From the NCBI GenBank assembly GCA_003138515.1, contig PLGG01000047.1, positions 33,009 to 97,008 of the forward strand: a DNA stretch of 64,000 nt. Direction: 5' to 3'. This DNA comes from Acidobacteriaceae bacterium. GTDB taxonomy: Bacteria; Acidobacteriota; Terriglobia; Terriglobales; Acidobacteriaceae. The position numbers and the translations under genes are program-made. Below are positions 17,180-25,113 of this stretch, piece by piece (positions within the stretch are counted from its first letter, which is position 1; each line of letters starts with the position of its first letter). The notes below the pieces were generated by a model that ran no database searches, had not been told where the DNA came from, and saw only the letters and a list, made by a program, of their open reading frames with translations.

Positions 17180-17182
17180 TTT

Positions 17183-17282
17183 AGCTTCCAGCTCCTAGCT
17201 TCCAGCTCCTAGCTCGTTCTCTGCTGGAACCAGTTTCATCGCTTCACTTTGGAAGAGCCAGAAGCTAGAGGCTAGCAGTTAG
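17183..17282. repeat. Heptamer-repeat element with inverted arms (locus 5)
   Basis: The left arm alternates TAGCTTC and CAGCTCC units for about 33 bases. The right arm (about 17256-17282) has GCCAGAA, GCTAGAG and GCTAGCA. The core of about 40 bases includes TGGTTCCAGCAG on the minus strand, similar to the cores of loci 1 and 4. It fills the space between the phosphatidyltransferase start and the greA stop. Confidence 0.78.
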
Positions 17283-17292
17283 TTCTTCCTTG

Positions 17293-17844
17293 CTACTTTG
17301 CTGCACCGTCCGGAGATTCGGCCGCTGCGGCTTCGTCGTGGATCGTCGTCAGTTTAAGGATTTCCAGTTCGCGCTTGCCGTTCGGCGTCACAATGGTGGC
17401 CATGTCGCCCACCTTTTTGCCCACAATCCCCTGGCCAATGGGTGAAGTGGTGGAGATCAGGCCCTTGGAGACGTCGGCCTCTTCGCTCGTCACCAGCCGG
17501 TAAACCAGCTCTTCGTCCTTGGTCGAGTCGTAAACCACCACGGTCGATCCGAACCCTGCTTTGTCACGGGGAATGTTCGCGAGATTGACCAGCGAAAGCT
17601 CCCCCATACGTTTCTTGAGCTGGCCCAGCCGCGCATTCACAAACTCCTGCCGCTGCTTGGCCATGTGATACTCGGCGTTTTCCGACAGATCTCCCAGGGC
17701 CCGGGCCTTTTTGATCTCGGCGGGCAACTCTGTGGTGAGCTCGTACTCGAGTTGCTTGATCTCCTCGAGGAGCTGCTTTTTGATGTGTTCGGGCATCCGT
17801 AATCCGTCGTCCGGTGGCGGCGAAGGGGGCTGCTTCAGCCGCAT
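17293..17844 (-). CDS. greA: Transcription elongation factor GreA
   Basis: Rescues backtracked RNA polymerase by stimulating transcript cleavage. The N-terminal coiled coil contains EIKKARALGDLSENAEYHMAKQRQ with the conserved acidic tip (DLSENAEY). The C-terminal FKBP-like domain has FGSTVVVYD, TSPIGQGIVGKKVGD and a closing beta strand. From 17844 the protein has 183 residues; an internal ATG at 17796 (MPEHIKKQLL) would give 167, nearer the usual 158. Neither start has a clear Shine-Dalgarno, so the longer one is only provisional. Confidence 0.93.
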   Translation of the reverse strand: MRLKQPPSPPPDDGLRMPEHIKKQLLEEIKQLEYELTTELPAEIKKARALGDLSENAEYHMAKQRQEFVNARLGQLKKRMGELSLVNLANIPRDKAGFGSTVVVYDSTKDEELVYRLVTSEEADVSKGLISTTSPIGQGIVGKKVGDMATIVTPNGKRELEILKLTTIHDEAAAAESPDGAAK

Positions 17845-17884
17845 GAATTCAGCGTTCTTGACTCTTCATTATAAGGCAGGGAGT

Positions 17885-18034
17885 ACAGAGATCAGAGATC
17901 GGCGTGCGAGCCATCGAATGGGTTTGGCCTATCGTCCGGACCTGGACGGAGAATTGCCTGCTAGGAGAAAAGCAGAAGCCTTCACCGGGATTCGTCCCGT
18001 GATCTCTGGTCTCTGATCTCTGATCTCTGTTTCT
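17885..18034. repeat. Heptamer-repeat element with inverted arms inside the ruvX 3' end (locus 6)
   Basis: The left arm has AGAGATC-AGAGATC and the right arm (18001-18034) has ATCTCTG/GTCTCTG units, in exact 7-base register and complementary. The core is about 100 bases. The right arm encodes the last residues of RuvX on the minus strand, and the stop at 17982 lies in the core. Confidence 0.8.
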
Positions 18035-18479
18035 CGTCAAGAAACGACTGCAGAATCAATGTCGCCGCCACCTGGTCGACGACCTTGCGGTGCTTTTGCC
18101 GCTCATGGCCGGCCTTGTAGAGGATCTCGTGCGCCTCATGCGTAGTCAGGCGCTCGTCCCAAAAGTGAATGGGCAGCCCGGTCAGTTCACCCAGCTCCGC
18201 CGCAAACGCCTGCGTCTTGGTTGCGCGTGGGCTCGCCTCTCCTGACAGATGCAGCGGGTTGCCAACCACGATTCCGGCCACCGCAAAACGGCGGCAGAGA
18301 CGCGCCAGCGAGCGCAGGTCTTCGCGCCGGTTGGCAGTCCCGTCGCCGCGCCGCTCAAGCGTCAGCACGGGTTGCGCCGCAAGGCCCAGCTCGTCCGACA
18401 CGGCCACGCCGATGCGGCGGCTGCCGACATCCAGGCCGAGATAGCGGGCCGGATAGTGTGATCGACCGCCGGATTCCAC
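17982..18479 (-). CDS. ruvX: Putative pre-16S rRNA nuclease / Holliday junction resolvase-like YqgF
   Basis: RNase H-fold protein. The first strand carries the catalytic Asp in YLGLDVGSRRIGVAVSD. VVGNPLHLSGEAS, PIHFWDERLTTHEA (the Asp-Glu pair) and KVVDQVAATLILQSFL complete the family core. I chose the GTG at 18479 because GAGGTG lies 7 bases before it and the core begins soon after. The open frame runs further upstream through a 12-base repeat with no homology. The last 15 residues (QRSEIRDQRSRDESR) are encoded by a heptamer array and look like acquired sequence. Confidence 0.88.
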   Translation of the reverse strand: MESGGRSHYPARYLGLDVGSRRIGVAVSDELGLAAQPVLTLERRGDGTANRREDLRSLARLCRRFAVAGIVVGNPLHLSGEASPRATKTQAFAAELGELTGLPIHFWDERLTTHEAHEILYKAGHERQKHRKVVDQVAATLILQSFLDEKQRSEIRDQRSRDESR

Positions 18480-18498
18480 TATGCTGCACCTCACATTC

Positions 18499-18536
18499 AG
18501 CTTACGGCCCAGCTTACAGCCCAGCTTACAGCCTTG
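18499..18536. repeat. Dodecamer tandem repeat upstream of ruvX
   Basis: CAGCTTACGGCC is followed by two copies of CAGCTTACAGCC, a 12-base period of three units. It lies in the leader region of ruvX, upstream of the preferred GTG start. Confidence 0.7.
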
Positions 18537-18670
18537 AGTCGCCGTCTGTTCCGCGCTGGCTTCCGGCTGGCGCGGCGGCGCTTTGATCCCGGTACAATCG
18601 AGGCAGGGGGGGAACTGAGGCGGCAATCTTCGCGTCTATTCTCCTTCATGGAAGGGTCCAAAACGGCAGG

Positions 18671-19711
18671 ATGGCTCGACGCAGACGGAGTGGCGGCAAA
18701 AAGAAAGGTTCCGGCGCGGCAGGGTTCTTGCTGGTATTACTGCTGGTTTTGGTGCTCGCGGGAGGGGCCGCGGCGTGGTTGATCTTTACCCCTTACGGGC
18801 CAGAAACGGAGACGTTTGTCGATGTGGCGCCCGGCTCCTCCGCAGTGCGCATTGGACGGCAACTCGAAGCGGCGGGCGTGGTTCGCAGCCGGTACGCATT
18901 CGATTTGGTGCGCTGGATTCGGCACGGAACGCTGCACGCCGGGATGTATCGCTTCGACCATCCGGCCACGGTCGCCGAGGTTTATGGGCGGATTGCCCGG
19001 GGCGACGTTTTTACCATCGCTTTGACGGTTCCAGAAGGGGCCAACATCTTCGATATCGCCGCGCGCGTGCAACAGGCGAGGCTGGGTACCCGGCAGGACT
19101 TTCTGGATGCGGCAGTAAGCCAGACGGAACTGGTGGTCGACTTAGACCCCGGCGCGAAGAGTCTGGAGGGTTATCTGTTTCCGGACACGTACCGTTTTTC
19201 GCCGAAAGTCACGACAATACAGCTGGTTGCCGCCATGGTGAAGCGTTTCCGCGTGGCGGCCGCGCAATTGGGGTTGAGTGAGAATGTGCATCAAGTGGTG
19301 ACCATTGCGTCGCTTGTAGAGCGCGAGACGGCTGTCGATGCCGAGCGCCCGCTCGTGGCCAGCGTGATTGAGAACCGGCTTGCCAGGAACATGCCGCTCA
19401 ATATCGATCCCACGGTGATCTACGGGCTTGAAGCGGCAGGCCATTGGCGGGGCGCTATCTACGAGAGCGATCTCGCGCGCGACACACCCTACAACACGTA
19501 TCTGCACGCAGGGCTGACTCCGGGACCAGTGTGCAACCCCGGCATTCCGTCGTTGCGCGCGGCCATCGATCCGCCCAAAACAAACTATTTTTACTTTGTG
19601 GCCGCGGGGACCAATGCACAGGGCCATTCGCTCTTCGCGGAAACTCTGGACGAGCACAACCGCAACGTGGCCAACTATCGCAAGGCGCAGAAGAAGGCGG
19701 GTGAGCGATGA
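18671..19711 (+). CDS. mltG: Endolytic murein transglycosylase MltG
   Basis: Inner-membrane lytic transglycosylase thought to cut nascent glycan strands and end their elongation. A basic N-terminus (ARRRRSGGKKK) precedes one membrane helix (about 19-40), then a LysM-like and YceG domain. The catalytic Glu217 lies in ASLVERETAVDAERP, matching the E. coli ASIVEKET motif. NIDPTVIYGL, DTPYNTYLHAGLTPGPVCNPG and NYFYFVA are diagnostic. It overlaps the following lipoprotein gene by 4 bases (ATGA), suggesting one transcript. Confidence 0.95.
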   Translation: MARRRRSGGKKKGSGAAGFLLVLLLVLVLAGGAAAWLIFTPYGPETETFVDVAPGSSAVRIGRQLEAAGVVRSRYAFDLVRWIRHGTLHAGMYRFDHPATVAEVYGRIARGDVFTIALTVPEGANIFDIAARVQQARLGTRQDFLDAAVSQTELVVDLDPGAKSLEGYLFPDTYRFSPKVTTIQLVAAMVKRFRVAAAQLGLSENVHQVVTIASLVERETAVDAERPLVASVIENRLARNMPLNIDPTVIYGLEAAGHWRGAIYESDLARDTPYNTYLHAGLTPGPVCNPGIPSLRAAIDPPKTNYFYFVAAGTNAQGHSLFAETLDEHNRNVANYRKAQKKAGER

Positions 19712-20595
19712 GAGTGAACGCTCGTCTCGCCCGCATCACTGGGTTGGCTCTTCCGCTGCTTCTTTCAGGATGCTCCTACTTCATCCCGACCAAGCGTCAT
19801 CTCCCCGTTCCCAAGGCTCCGGCGATTGTGCAAACGGCTACGCCGGACCAACTGGTCGAGCAGCTCAACCAGCGCTGGAGTGCGCTGAATACCCTCACGG
19901 CCAAGGTGGAAATCTACGCGACCCAAACGAAAACCGGCGAAGGCATTGCGCAAGACTTCCCCTCCTGCGGCGGAGTCATTATCATGCGCAAACCGATGAT
20001 GCTGCGCGTGAGGGGAACGTATTTCGGCCTGATGATCTTCGACATGGCCAGCGACGGCGATCAGTTCACGCTCGTCATTCCGTCGAAGAACCTGGCCATC
20101 AAGGGCTCGAACACCGTCACGGACAAGTCGGCAACGGCCTGGGAAAACCTGCGCCCAGACTTCTTTCTTGACGCGATCGGAGTGCGGGGCCTGGACCCGG
20201 ACGATGAATACATGGTGTCTACCGACACCGAGACCGTGCCCGACGCCGCAAATAAACATCTTTACAGCGAACCGGAATACACTCTCAGCGTCATGCGCCG
20301 CAAGAACAGCCACGAAAACTTGCCCGTCCGCACAATCACTTTTCACCGCGACGATATGCTGCCCTACGACCAGTATGTCTACAACAGCGAAGGTGTGCTG
20401 GAGACCCAGATTTTCTACACCAACTACACCACGTTCAGCGCCGGCAAGTACCCCGCCAAAGTGACCATCAAGCGTCCGCAGGAGGGAATCCAGATCGTGC
20501 TGAGTTTTGAAGAGGTCCACGAGAATGTCAGCGTTACAGACAGCCAGTTCGACGTGAAGATTCCCGATGGCGCCACGATCAAGACTTTGAAATAG
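19708..20595 (+). CDS. Outer-membrane-type lipoprotein (LolA/DUF4292-like fold)
   Basis: The signal peptide ends in a lipobox, LLLSGCS, with the acylated Cys at about 22. The 295-residue protein then has a repeated amphipathic beta-strand pattern (TLTAKVEIYA, GGVIIMRKPMMLRVRG, DQFTLVIPSKN, TVPDAANKHLYSEPEYTLSV). This is like the half-barrel of LolA/DUF4292 proteins that carry lipid or lipoprotein at the cell envelope. The fold call is inferred from pattern only. The gene starts inside the mltG stop, so it is probably co-expressed with cell-wall remodelling. Confidence 0.75.
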   Translation: MRVNARLARITGLALPLLLSGCSYFIPTKRHLPVPKAPAIVQTATPDQLVEQLNQRWSALNTLTAKVEIYATQTKTGEGIAQDFPSCGGVIIMRKPMMLRVRGTYFGLMIFDMASDGDQFTLVIPSKNLAIKGSNTVTDKSATAWENLRPDFFLDAIGVRGLDPDDEYMVSTDTETVPDAANKHLYSEPEYTLSVMRRKNSHENLPVRTITFHRDDMLPYDQYVYNSEGVLETQIFYTNYTTFSAGKYPAKVTIKRPQEGIQIVLSFEEVHENVSVTDSQFDVKIPDGATIKTLK

Positions 20596-20682
20596 TCTGG
20601 CCGGTCTCCCGTTCGGCCCACGTTTCGCTCGCCGCGTATCCTACAGGCAGCCAGAAGGCCCACATAGGCCTCGGAGAGAAAC

Positions 20683-21549
20683 ATGCGTGCAAGTGCGATT
20701 GAATTTCGTCTGCGGATGGTGATTCAAATCATCATCGTCTTCTTCGGATTTTGGGCGCCCTGGGTCGGTGGATGGGATTTTGGGTGGCGAATCTCCGCGC
20801 TGGAATGGCTTCCGCTCGAACTTAGCAGGCTGGGTGTCGTGAGTTTCACTGTGGCCACGCCGATCGTCATTGTTCTCGGCGCGCTTGCGGCGCTCGCGGG
20901 TGCGGTGTTGCGCGTGTGGGGCACAGCCTATCTGGGGTACAGCACGGTCCACCACGGCGACATGCAGGCCGGCGCTGTGATGGCCGACGGCCCTTACCGC
21001 TACATGCGTAATCCCCTCTACCTCGGCGGCTGGTTCATGATGATCGCCGTGTCGCTTCTCATGTCCCCCAGCGGCGCGCTTTTTACCGTGGTGTTGCTCA
21101 CGGTCTTTTACCTGCGCCTGATTCTGGGCGAAGAGTCGTTCCTCGCCGGGCAACTTGGCCAGCCCTATGAGGAGTATTTGCGCGCCGTGCCGCGGCTGCT
21201 TCCCCGCTTGCGTGGCAGCCTGCCTCCGGCCGGAAACGAACCGCACTGGCTTACTGCCTTCCTTACAGAAGTGATGCCCATCGGCACATTCTTCACCATG
21301 GCGGTTCTTGCTTGGTTTTACGACCAGCAGCTCATGCTGGAGGGGATCTTCTGGAGCTTTCTGGCTTCGCTCCTGGCGCGAGGCCTGATGAAAGCGTGGA
21401 TTCCAATGCTGGTGAGCGCGGCGGTTTTCGCCGTCGCATGGGGCGGCTTCCATCTCAGCTGGCCCCGGTCGATCCTCATCGCCTTTGGCATCTGGCTGAT
21501 CGTGCGCGCGCTCACCCCGCGCAAAGAGCCCAAACCCGACGCCGCGTGA
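20683..21549 (+). CDS. Isoprenylcysteine carboxyl methyltransferase-like membrane protein
   Basis: This 288-residue integral membrane protein has the ICMT/phospholipid-methyltransferase signature GPYRYMRNPLYLGG followed by a helix and then EESFLAGQLGQPYEEYLRAVPRLLP, which binds S-adenosylmethionine at the membrane face. Five or more helices surround it. In bacteria these proteins methylate lipids or unknown small acceptors, and the substrate here cannot be told. The stop codon abuts the stop of the convergent DUF4260 gene with no intervening base. Confidence 0.85.
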   Translation: MRASAIEFRLRMVIQIIIVFFGFWAPWVGGWDFGWRISALEWLPLELSRLGVVSFTVATPIVIVLGALAALAGAVLRVWGTAYLGYSTVHHGDMQAGAVMADGPYRYMRNPLYLGGWFMMIAVSLLMSPSGALFTVVLLTVFYLRLILGEESFLAGQLGQPYEEYLRAVPRLLPRLRGSLPPAGNEPHWLTAFLTEVMPIGTFFTMAVLAWFYDQQLMLEGIFWSFLASLLARGLMKAWIPMLVSAAVFAVAWGGFHLSWPRSILIAFGIWLIVRALTPRKEPKPDAA

Positions 21550-21969
21550 TCAGGCTCGCTGCTTTCCTACCCGCCCCAGGTGCGTGAATCCAAATCCGTC
21601 GGCGTACTTCAGGCCGAAGCCCAGCAACCGGTCAACGCCGATGTGGTTGGCCCAAATCAACGCAAGCGCCAACGCGCCGTGCGCTCCGGGCAGCAGCGAG
21701 CAAAGTGCCAGCACTCCCGGCGCCACATACGTGTGGAACGCGTTGTAGATGCGCGCGCCCCGGCAGGATCCGGCAAGATAGCCAAGCATGGAAAGGTCGG
21801 GCGCAAGCCACAGCGCCGCGAACAGCCACCAGCTCGCGCCCGTGCGCGCATAAAGCACGGCCGCAGCAGTGGCTGCCGCCAGCCCTTCAAGGCGCAAAAG
21901 GAAGATCACCGATGAACTGCGCGCCGGAGTCGCCGCAATGGGTTCAGGGAGAGCGGAAGCCGTTGTCAT
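21550..21969 (-). CDS. DUF4260-family membrane protein
   Basis: This 139-residue protein has about four membrane helices and the recognisable LAPDLSMLGYLAG, YNAFHTYVAPG, IWANHIGVDRLLGFGLKY and GFGFTHLGRVGK segments of the DUF4260 family. The conserved Asp, His and Asn-His residues are kept. The family has no established function. It ends exactly where the convergent ICMT-like gene ends. Confidence 0.88.
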   Translation of the reverse strand: MTTASALPEPIAATPARSSSVIFLLRLEGLAAATAAAVLYARTGASWWLFAALWLAPDLSMLGYLAGSCRGARIYNAFHTYVAPGVLALCSLLPGAHGALALALIWANHIGVDRLLGFGLKYADGFGFTHLGRVGKQRA

Positions 21970-22063
21970 GACTCATTGGATGAGCCAGCGGGCCGGCAGT
22001 GTGCGGGAAAATCGATCGACATTTCAGGCAGAGCGATTTCAGGCGGGGCGACATGCGGGCAAA

Positions 22064-22097
22064 TGAAAAAGGGAGAGCGCGAGGCTCTCCCTTTTCC
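22064..22097 (-). terminator. Rho-independent terminator of the HU gene
   Basis: GGGAGAGC (22071-22078) pairs with GCTCTCCC (22084-22091) around a 5-base loop. On the minus strand the stem is followed by TTTTT and preceded by AAAA. It lies 20 bases after the HU stop, a textbook position. Confidence 0.9.
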
Positions 22098-22116
22098 CCG
22101 CAGTCTGAGGGAGGAA

Positions 22117-22413
22117 CTACTTCTTCGGAGGCGCGATCACGTCCTTGGCGGACTTGGCCACGCGGAACTTCACCACGGTCTTGGCCTTGATCTTGATGGC
22201 CTCGCCGGTCTGGGGGTTGCGGCCCATGCGGGCCTTGCGCTCGGCCTTCACCAAACGGCCGATGCCGGGGATTACGAAGACGCCGCTCTTCTTGGTCTCC
22301 TTGATGGCGGTCTCCGCCAGCAGGTCAAGGAAGGCTGCGACTTGCTTGTTGGTCAGTTCGAGTTTCTCGGCCAGGAGCCGTGTCAGGGCTGTTTTGGTCA
22401 ATCCAGATGCCAT
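22117..22413 (-). CDS. HU-family DNA-binding protein
   Basis: Nucleoid protein that bends DNA as a dimer. The 98-residue sequence has the helical dimer body (KTALTRLLAEKLELTNKQVAAFLD), VIPGIGRLVKAERKARMGRNPQTGEAI with the DNA-intercalating RNPQTGE arm, and KTVVKFRVAKSAKDVI at the end. AAGGAG lies 8 bases before the ATG, and a strong terminator follows, so it is a monocistronic gene. An alternative is an IHF-like subunit, but the KARMGRNPQTG arm is HU-type. Confidence 0.94.
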   Translation of the reverse strand: MASGLTKTALTRLLAEKLELTNKQVAAFLDLLAETAIKETKKSGVFVIPGIGRLVKAERKARMGRNPQTGEAIKIKAKTVVKFRVAKSAKDVIAPPKK

Positions 22414-22754
22414 TGAATGTTCTCCTTCTCGGCGAGCCCTCTGGGCTGCCTGATTGGTGGGGCTATCGCCAAAAATTCTCGCCGCATGGAGGAAGGGAAA
22501 TCAAAGCTGCTTGGCGCGAAAACCCTGTATTCATGCGGCTACGAAGAACCCTGCCGATGGTTACCATGCGGCTTGGGCAGGTACAAAGTCAATGGGAAAA
22601 TGCGGCTTTTCCACAATTTTCTTCGGTTTTTGTGGGTGAAATGCCTATTTTTGCCGGATTTTATGCCGTCGGGTCTCTGAAACCCGCAATTGGAGCGGGT
22701 TTGGCAGGTTCAGGAAACAATGAACGAGCTGCGCCGGCAACACGAGTGCGTCGG
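22414..22754. other. Intergenic region upstream of the HU gene
   Basis: About 340 bases without a credible gene. It holds the HU ribosome-binding site, a TTGACT hexamer on the minus strand that could be part of a promoter, a short palindrome ATGGTTACCAT, and a hairpin AAACCCGC/GCGGGTTT (22680-22702) lying after the DUF2461 stop. It is locally AT-richer than the genes around it. No small RNA could be identified. Confidence 0.5.
22680..22702 (-). terminator. Terminator-like hairpin after the DUF2461 gene
   Basis: AAACCCGC and GCGGGTTT form an 8-bp stem with a 7-base loop, about 50 bases past the stop of the DUF2461 gene on the minus strand. The following T-run is only three bases, so it is a weak or factor-dependent terminator. 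Confidence 0.45.
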
Positions 22755-23498
22755 CTACTTCAGGCCGAAAAGCACCTTTCTTTTGGGCGCGAGCGAGGCC
22801 GCAATCGGCGTGTTCAGCGCGTCGACCACGGGTGCGGCGACCTTGAAATAGCGGATCACCACGTCGGCAATGTCCTTTTTGAGAGCTGCCTTCGCGGGCA
22901 GTTCCGCGGCCAGCCCCCACTGGCGGCAGCGGACGAGATCCATCCCCGGATGGTCAGATGGAAAGCCTTTGGGCGGGCGCGTGAGCGCGTTGCCTTCGAA
23001 CTCGTCGTAAAGCTTGCGCACTGTGGGCCTTTTGAGGAGCTTGCGGAACTCCGCGTGATGATCGAGCAGCCAGTGGCGGATGGCGGCCAACTGTTCCTTT
23101 TCCGGCATATAAGAGCCGGCGGCGATGATCACTTCCTTCGCGCTCACATGGAAGTAGTAGCCCGCGCCTGAAGTCTTCTCGAATCCCGTGTGCGTCCACC
23201 ACGCAGCCACGTGCGTTTTGTAGGGCCGCTTGTCGCTGGAGAAGCGCGTGTCGCGATAAATCCTGAACAACGATTTCTCCGCCGGCCGCACGTGATTGGG
23301 AGCGAAGTCCGCCATCGCGTCGGTAATTTTGCGCACGATGGCCAGCATCGGTTCCTTCAGCTCCGCCTCAAACTGCGCCTTGCGCGGCTGGAACCATGCG
23401 CGGTCGTTGTGTTTGGCAAGGTTGCGCAAAAAGGTCAGAGCTTCCGGACGGAAGTAGGTGAGAGCAGTAGCGGGCGCGGGCTTTGCGGAGCGAGGCAT
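22755..23498 (-). CDS. DUF2461 domain protein (TIGR02453 family)
   Basis: The 247-residue protein matches the DUF2461/TIGR02453 family throughout. It opens with FRPEALTFLRNLAKHNDRAWFQPRK, followed by EKSLFRIYRDTRFSSDKRPYKTHVAAWW, GAGYYFHVSAKEVIIAAGSYMPEKEQL and GFPSDHPGMDLVRCRQWGL. These are the most conserved blocks of the family. No biochemical function is established. It lies downstream of the GH1 gene on the same strand, with about 20 bases between them, so the two may be co-transcribed. Confidence 0.92.
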   Translation of the reverse strand: MPRSAKPAPATALTYFRPEALTFLRNLAKHNDRAWFQPRKAQFEAELKEPMLAIVRKITDAMADFAPNHVRPAEKSLFRIYRDTRFSSDKRPYKTHVAAWWTHTGFEKTSGAGYYFHVSAKEVIIAAGSYMPEKEQLAAIRHWLLDHHAEFRKLLKRPTVRKLYDEFEGNALTRPPKGFPSDHPGMDLVRCRQWGLAAELPAKAALKKDIADVVIRYFKVAAPVVDALNTPIAASLAPKRKVLFGLK

Positions 23499-23518
23499 AG
23501 CGAAGCCAGTCTATCGGA

Positions 23519-25015
23519 TCAGACACCAAGCCGGCCCGCTGCCGCGACCCGGCCATACCATAGGCCGGAGTCTTTCACTGTCCGCTTCAGGGTGACGAAG
23601 TCGACCCAAGTGAGACCGTAGCGCGCGCTGAATCCGTCGGACCATTCGAAGTTATCGAGCAGGCTCCAGGCATGATAGGCGCGCACACGGGCGCCGTCGC
23701 GCAAGGCACGCGCCAACTCGGCCATATGCTGGCGATAGAAATCGATGCGCCGCTCGTCGTGGATCTGGCCGTCGGGGCCGGGCGCGTCGGCAAACACGCC
23801 GCCAGTCTCAGTGATCTCGATGATCGGATGATCGTAGTCGCGAGAAATCTGCATTAGCAGGTCATAGAGGCCGCGCGGCCAGATCTCGAACCCGTGATCG
23901 GTGCGCTGGCCCTCGTTGAATGGCTCCACATGAAACTGGGCCATGGGATCGGCATTGCGAGCCCCGGCTGCAGGCTGCGCGGCGCGCGAGGCGGCAGAGA
24001 TCGCCAGCCGCAGATAGTAGTGCACGCCCACCCAGTCGAGTGGGACCTTCAGGATCTTCTCGTCTCCGGACCTGAAGCCCATCGCTTCGTAAGGGACTTC
24101 TCCCGCGAACGCCCTGGGATAGTCGCCATGGCGCGAGGCATGGAGAAAAAAGACATTGTTGAGCATGTGGAAACGCCACGCTGCGTCTCGGTCAGCCACG
24201 CTCTCGGTCTTTGGGTAAGCCGGCTCATAGCTGTAGGCGCTGCCCACGGTCGCTTTCGATGATGCGGCCTTGAGCGAGCGGTAAGCCAGACCCTGCGCCA
24301 GGCCGAGCGTGTGGACCGCGCGGAGAAAATCATCGATGCTGGCTCTTCCCGGCGGGTTCGAACCCGTTGCATAGCCGTTATAGAGAAAGCTCCACGGCAT
24401 ATTGAACGGAGCCCATGCGGCGATGCGATCACCCAGGTGCTTGGCTAGCAGGCCGGCATAGTCAGCGTAGTAGCTGGCCAGATCGCGATTCGGCCAGCCG
24501 CCCCGGTCTTCCAGCGCCTGCGGAAGATCCCAGTGATACAGCGTGCAGAAGGGGCGGATGCCGGCCTCAACCAGAGCATCCGTCACCCGCTTGTAGTAGT
24601 CGATTCCCTTCAGGTTGAGCGGTCCCGTGCCGTTGGGCAGTACGCGCGGCCAACTGATCGAGAAACGGTAGGTCTTCAAGTTCAGCCGTTTGAGCAGCTC
24701 CACGTCTTCTTTGAAGCGATGGTATTGATCGCAGGCAATGTCGCCCGTCGAGCCGTCTTTGATTCTGCCGGGAGTATGCGCCCAGTGGTCCCAGATCGAC
24801 TCGCCCTTGCCCTCCGCGTTCCAGGCGCCCTCAACTTGGTATGCAGAGGTCGCCGCGCCCCATAGAAAATCCCTGGGAAAACGCGCTTGTGCGATCTCTT
24901 CGGCGCTGATTGCGCCAGCCAATGGCATCGAAGCTGCCTGTGCCAGACCCTTGCGCGCGGCCATTGCGCCGCCTGCCACGACGAGTCCACTCTGGAGAAA
25001 CTTTCTGCGATCCAT
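23519..25015 (-). CDS. TAT-exported GH1 family protein lacking the acid/base Glu
   Basis: The N-terminus MDRRKFLQSGLVVAGG is a twin-arginine signal. From residue 46 it is a complete GH1 (beta-glucosidase/beta-glycosidase) barrel: FPRDFLWGAATSAYQVEG, CDQYHRFKEDVELL, YRFSISWPRVLP, HWDLPQAL, and the nucleophile region ITETGG with Glu403. The acid/base motif, normally T-x-NEP, is FNMPW, so the Glu is Met206 (codon 24398-24400, ATG). Plant myrosinases also lack this Glu and act on thioglucosides, so either altered specificity or loss of activity is possible. It follows ruvA on the same strand. Confidence 0.9.
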   Translation of the reverse strand: MDRRKFLQSGLVVAGGAMAARKGLAQAASMPLAGAISAEEIAQARFPRDFLWGAATSAYQVEGAWNAEGKGESIWDHWAHTPGRIKDGSTGDIACDQYHRFKEDVELLKRLNLKTYRFSISWPRVLPNGTGPLNLKGIDYYKRVTDALVEAGIRPFCTLYHWDLPQALEDRGGWPNRDLASYYADYAGLLAKHLGDRIAAWAPFNMPWSFLYNGYATGSNPPGRASIDDFLRAVHTLGLAQGLAYRSLKAASSKATVGSAYSYEPAYPKTESVADRDAAWRFHMLNNVFFLHASRHGDYPRAFAGEVPYEAMGFRSGDEKILKVPLDWVGVHYYLRLAISAASRAAQPAAGARNADPMAQFHVEPFNEGQRTDHGFEIWPRGLYDLLMQISRDYDHPIIEITETGGVFADAPGPDGQIHDERRIDFYRQHMAELARALRDGARVRAYHAWSLLDNFEWSDGFSARYGLTWVDFVTLKRTVKDSGLWYGRVAAAGRLGV

Positions 25016-25113
25016 TGGAGCATCCTCCTCACTTCCGCTATGACCGTAGCAACGAGAGGGAACGGGATCAATCGGCCAAAAGCAAAATTCATGTGCCGGT
25101 CTGCGACCGCGAG

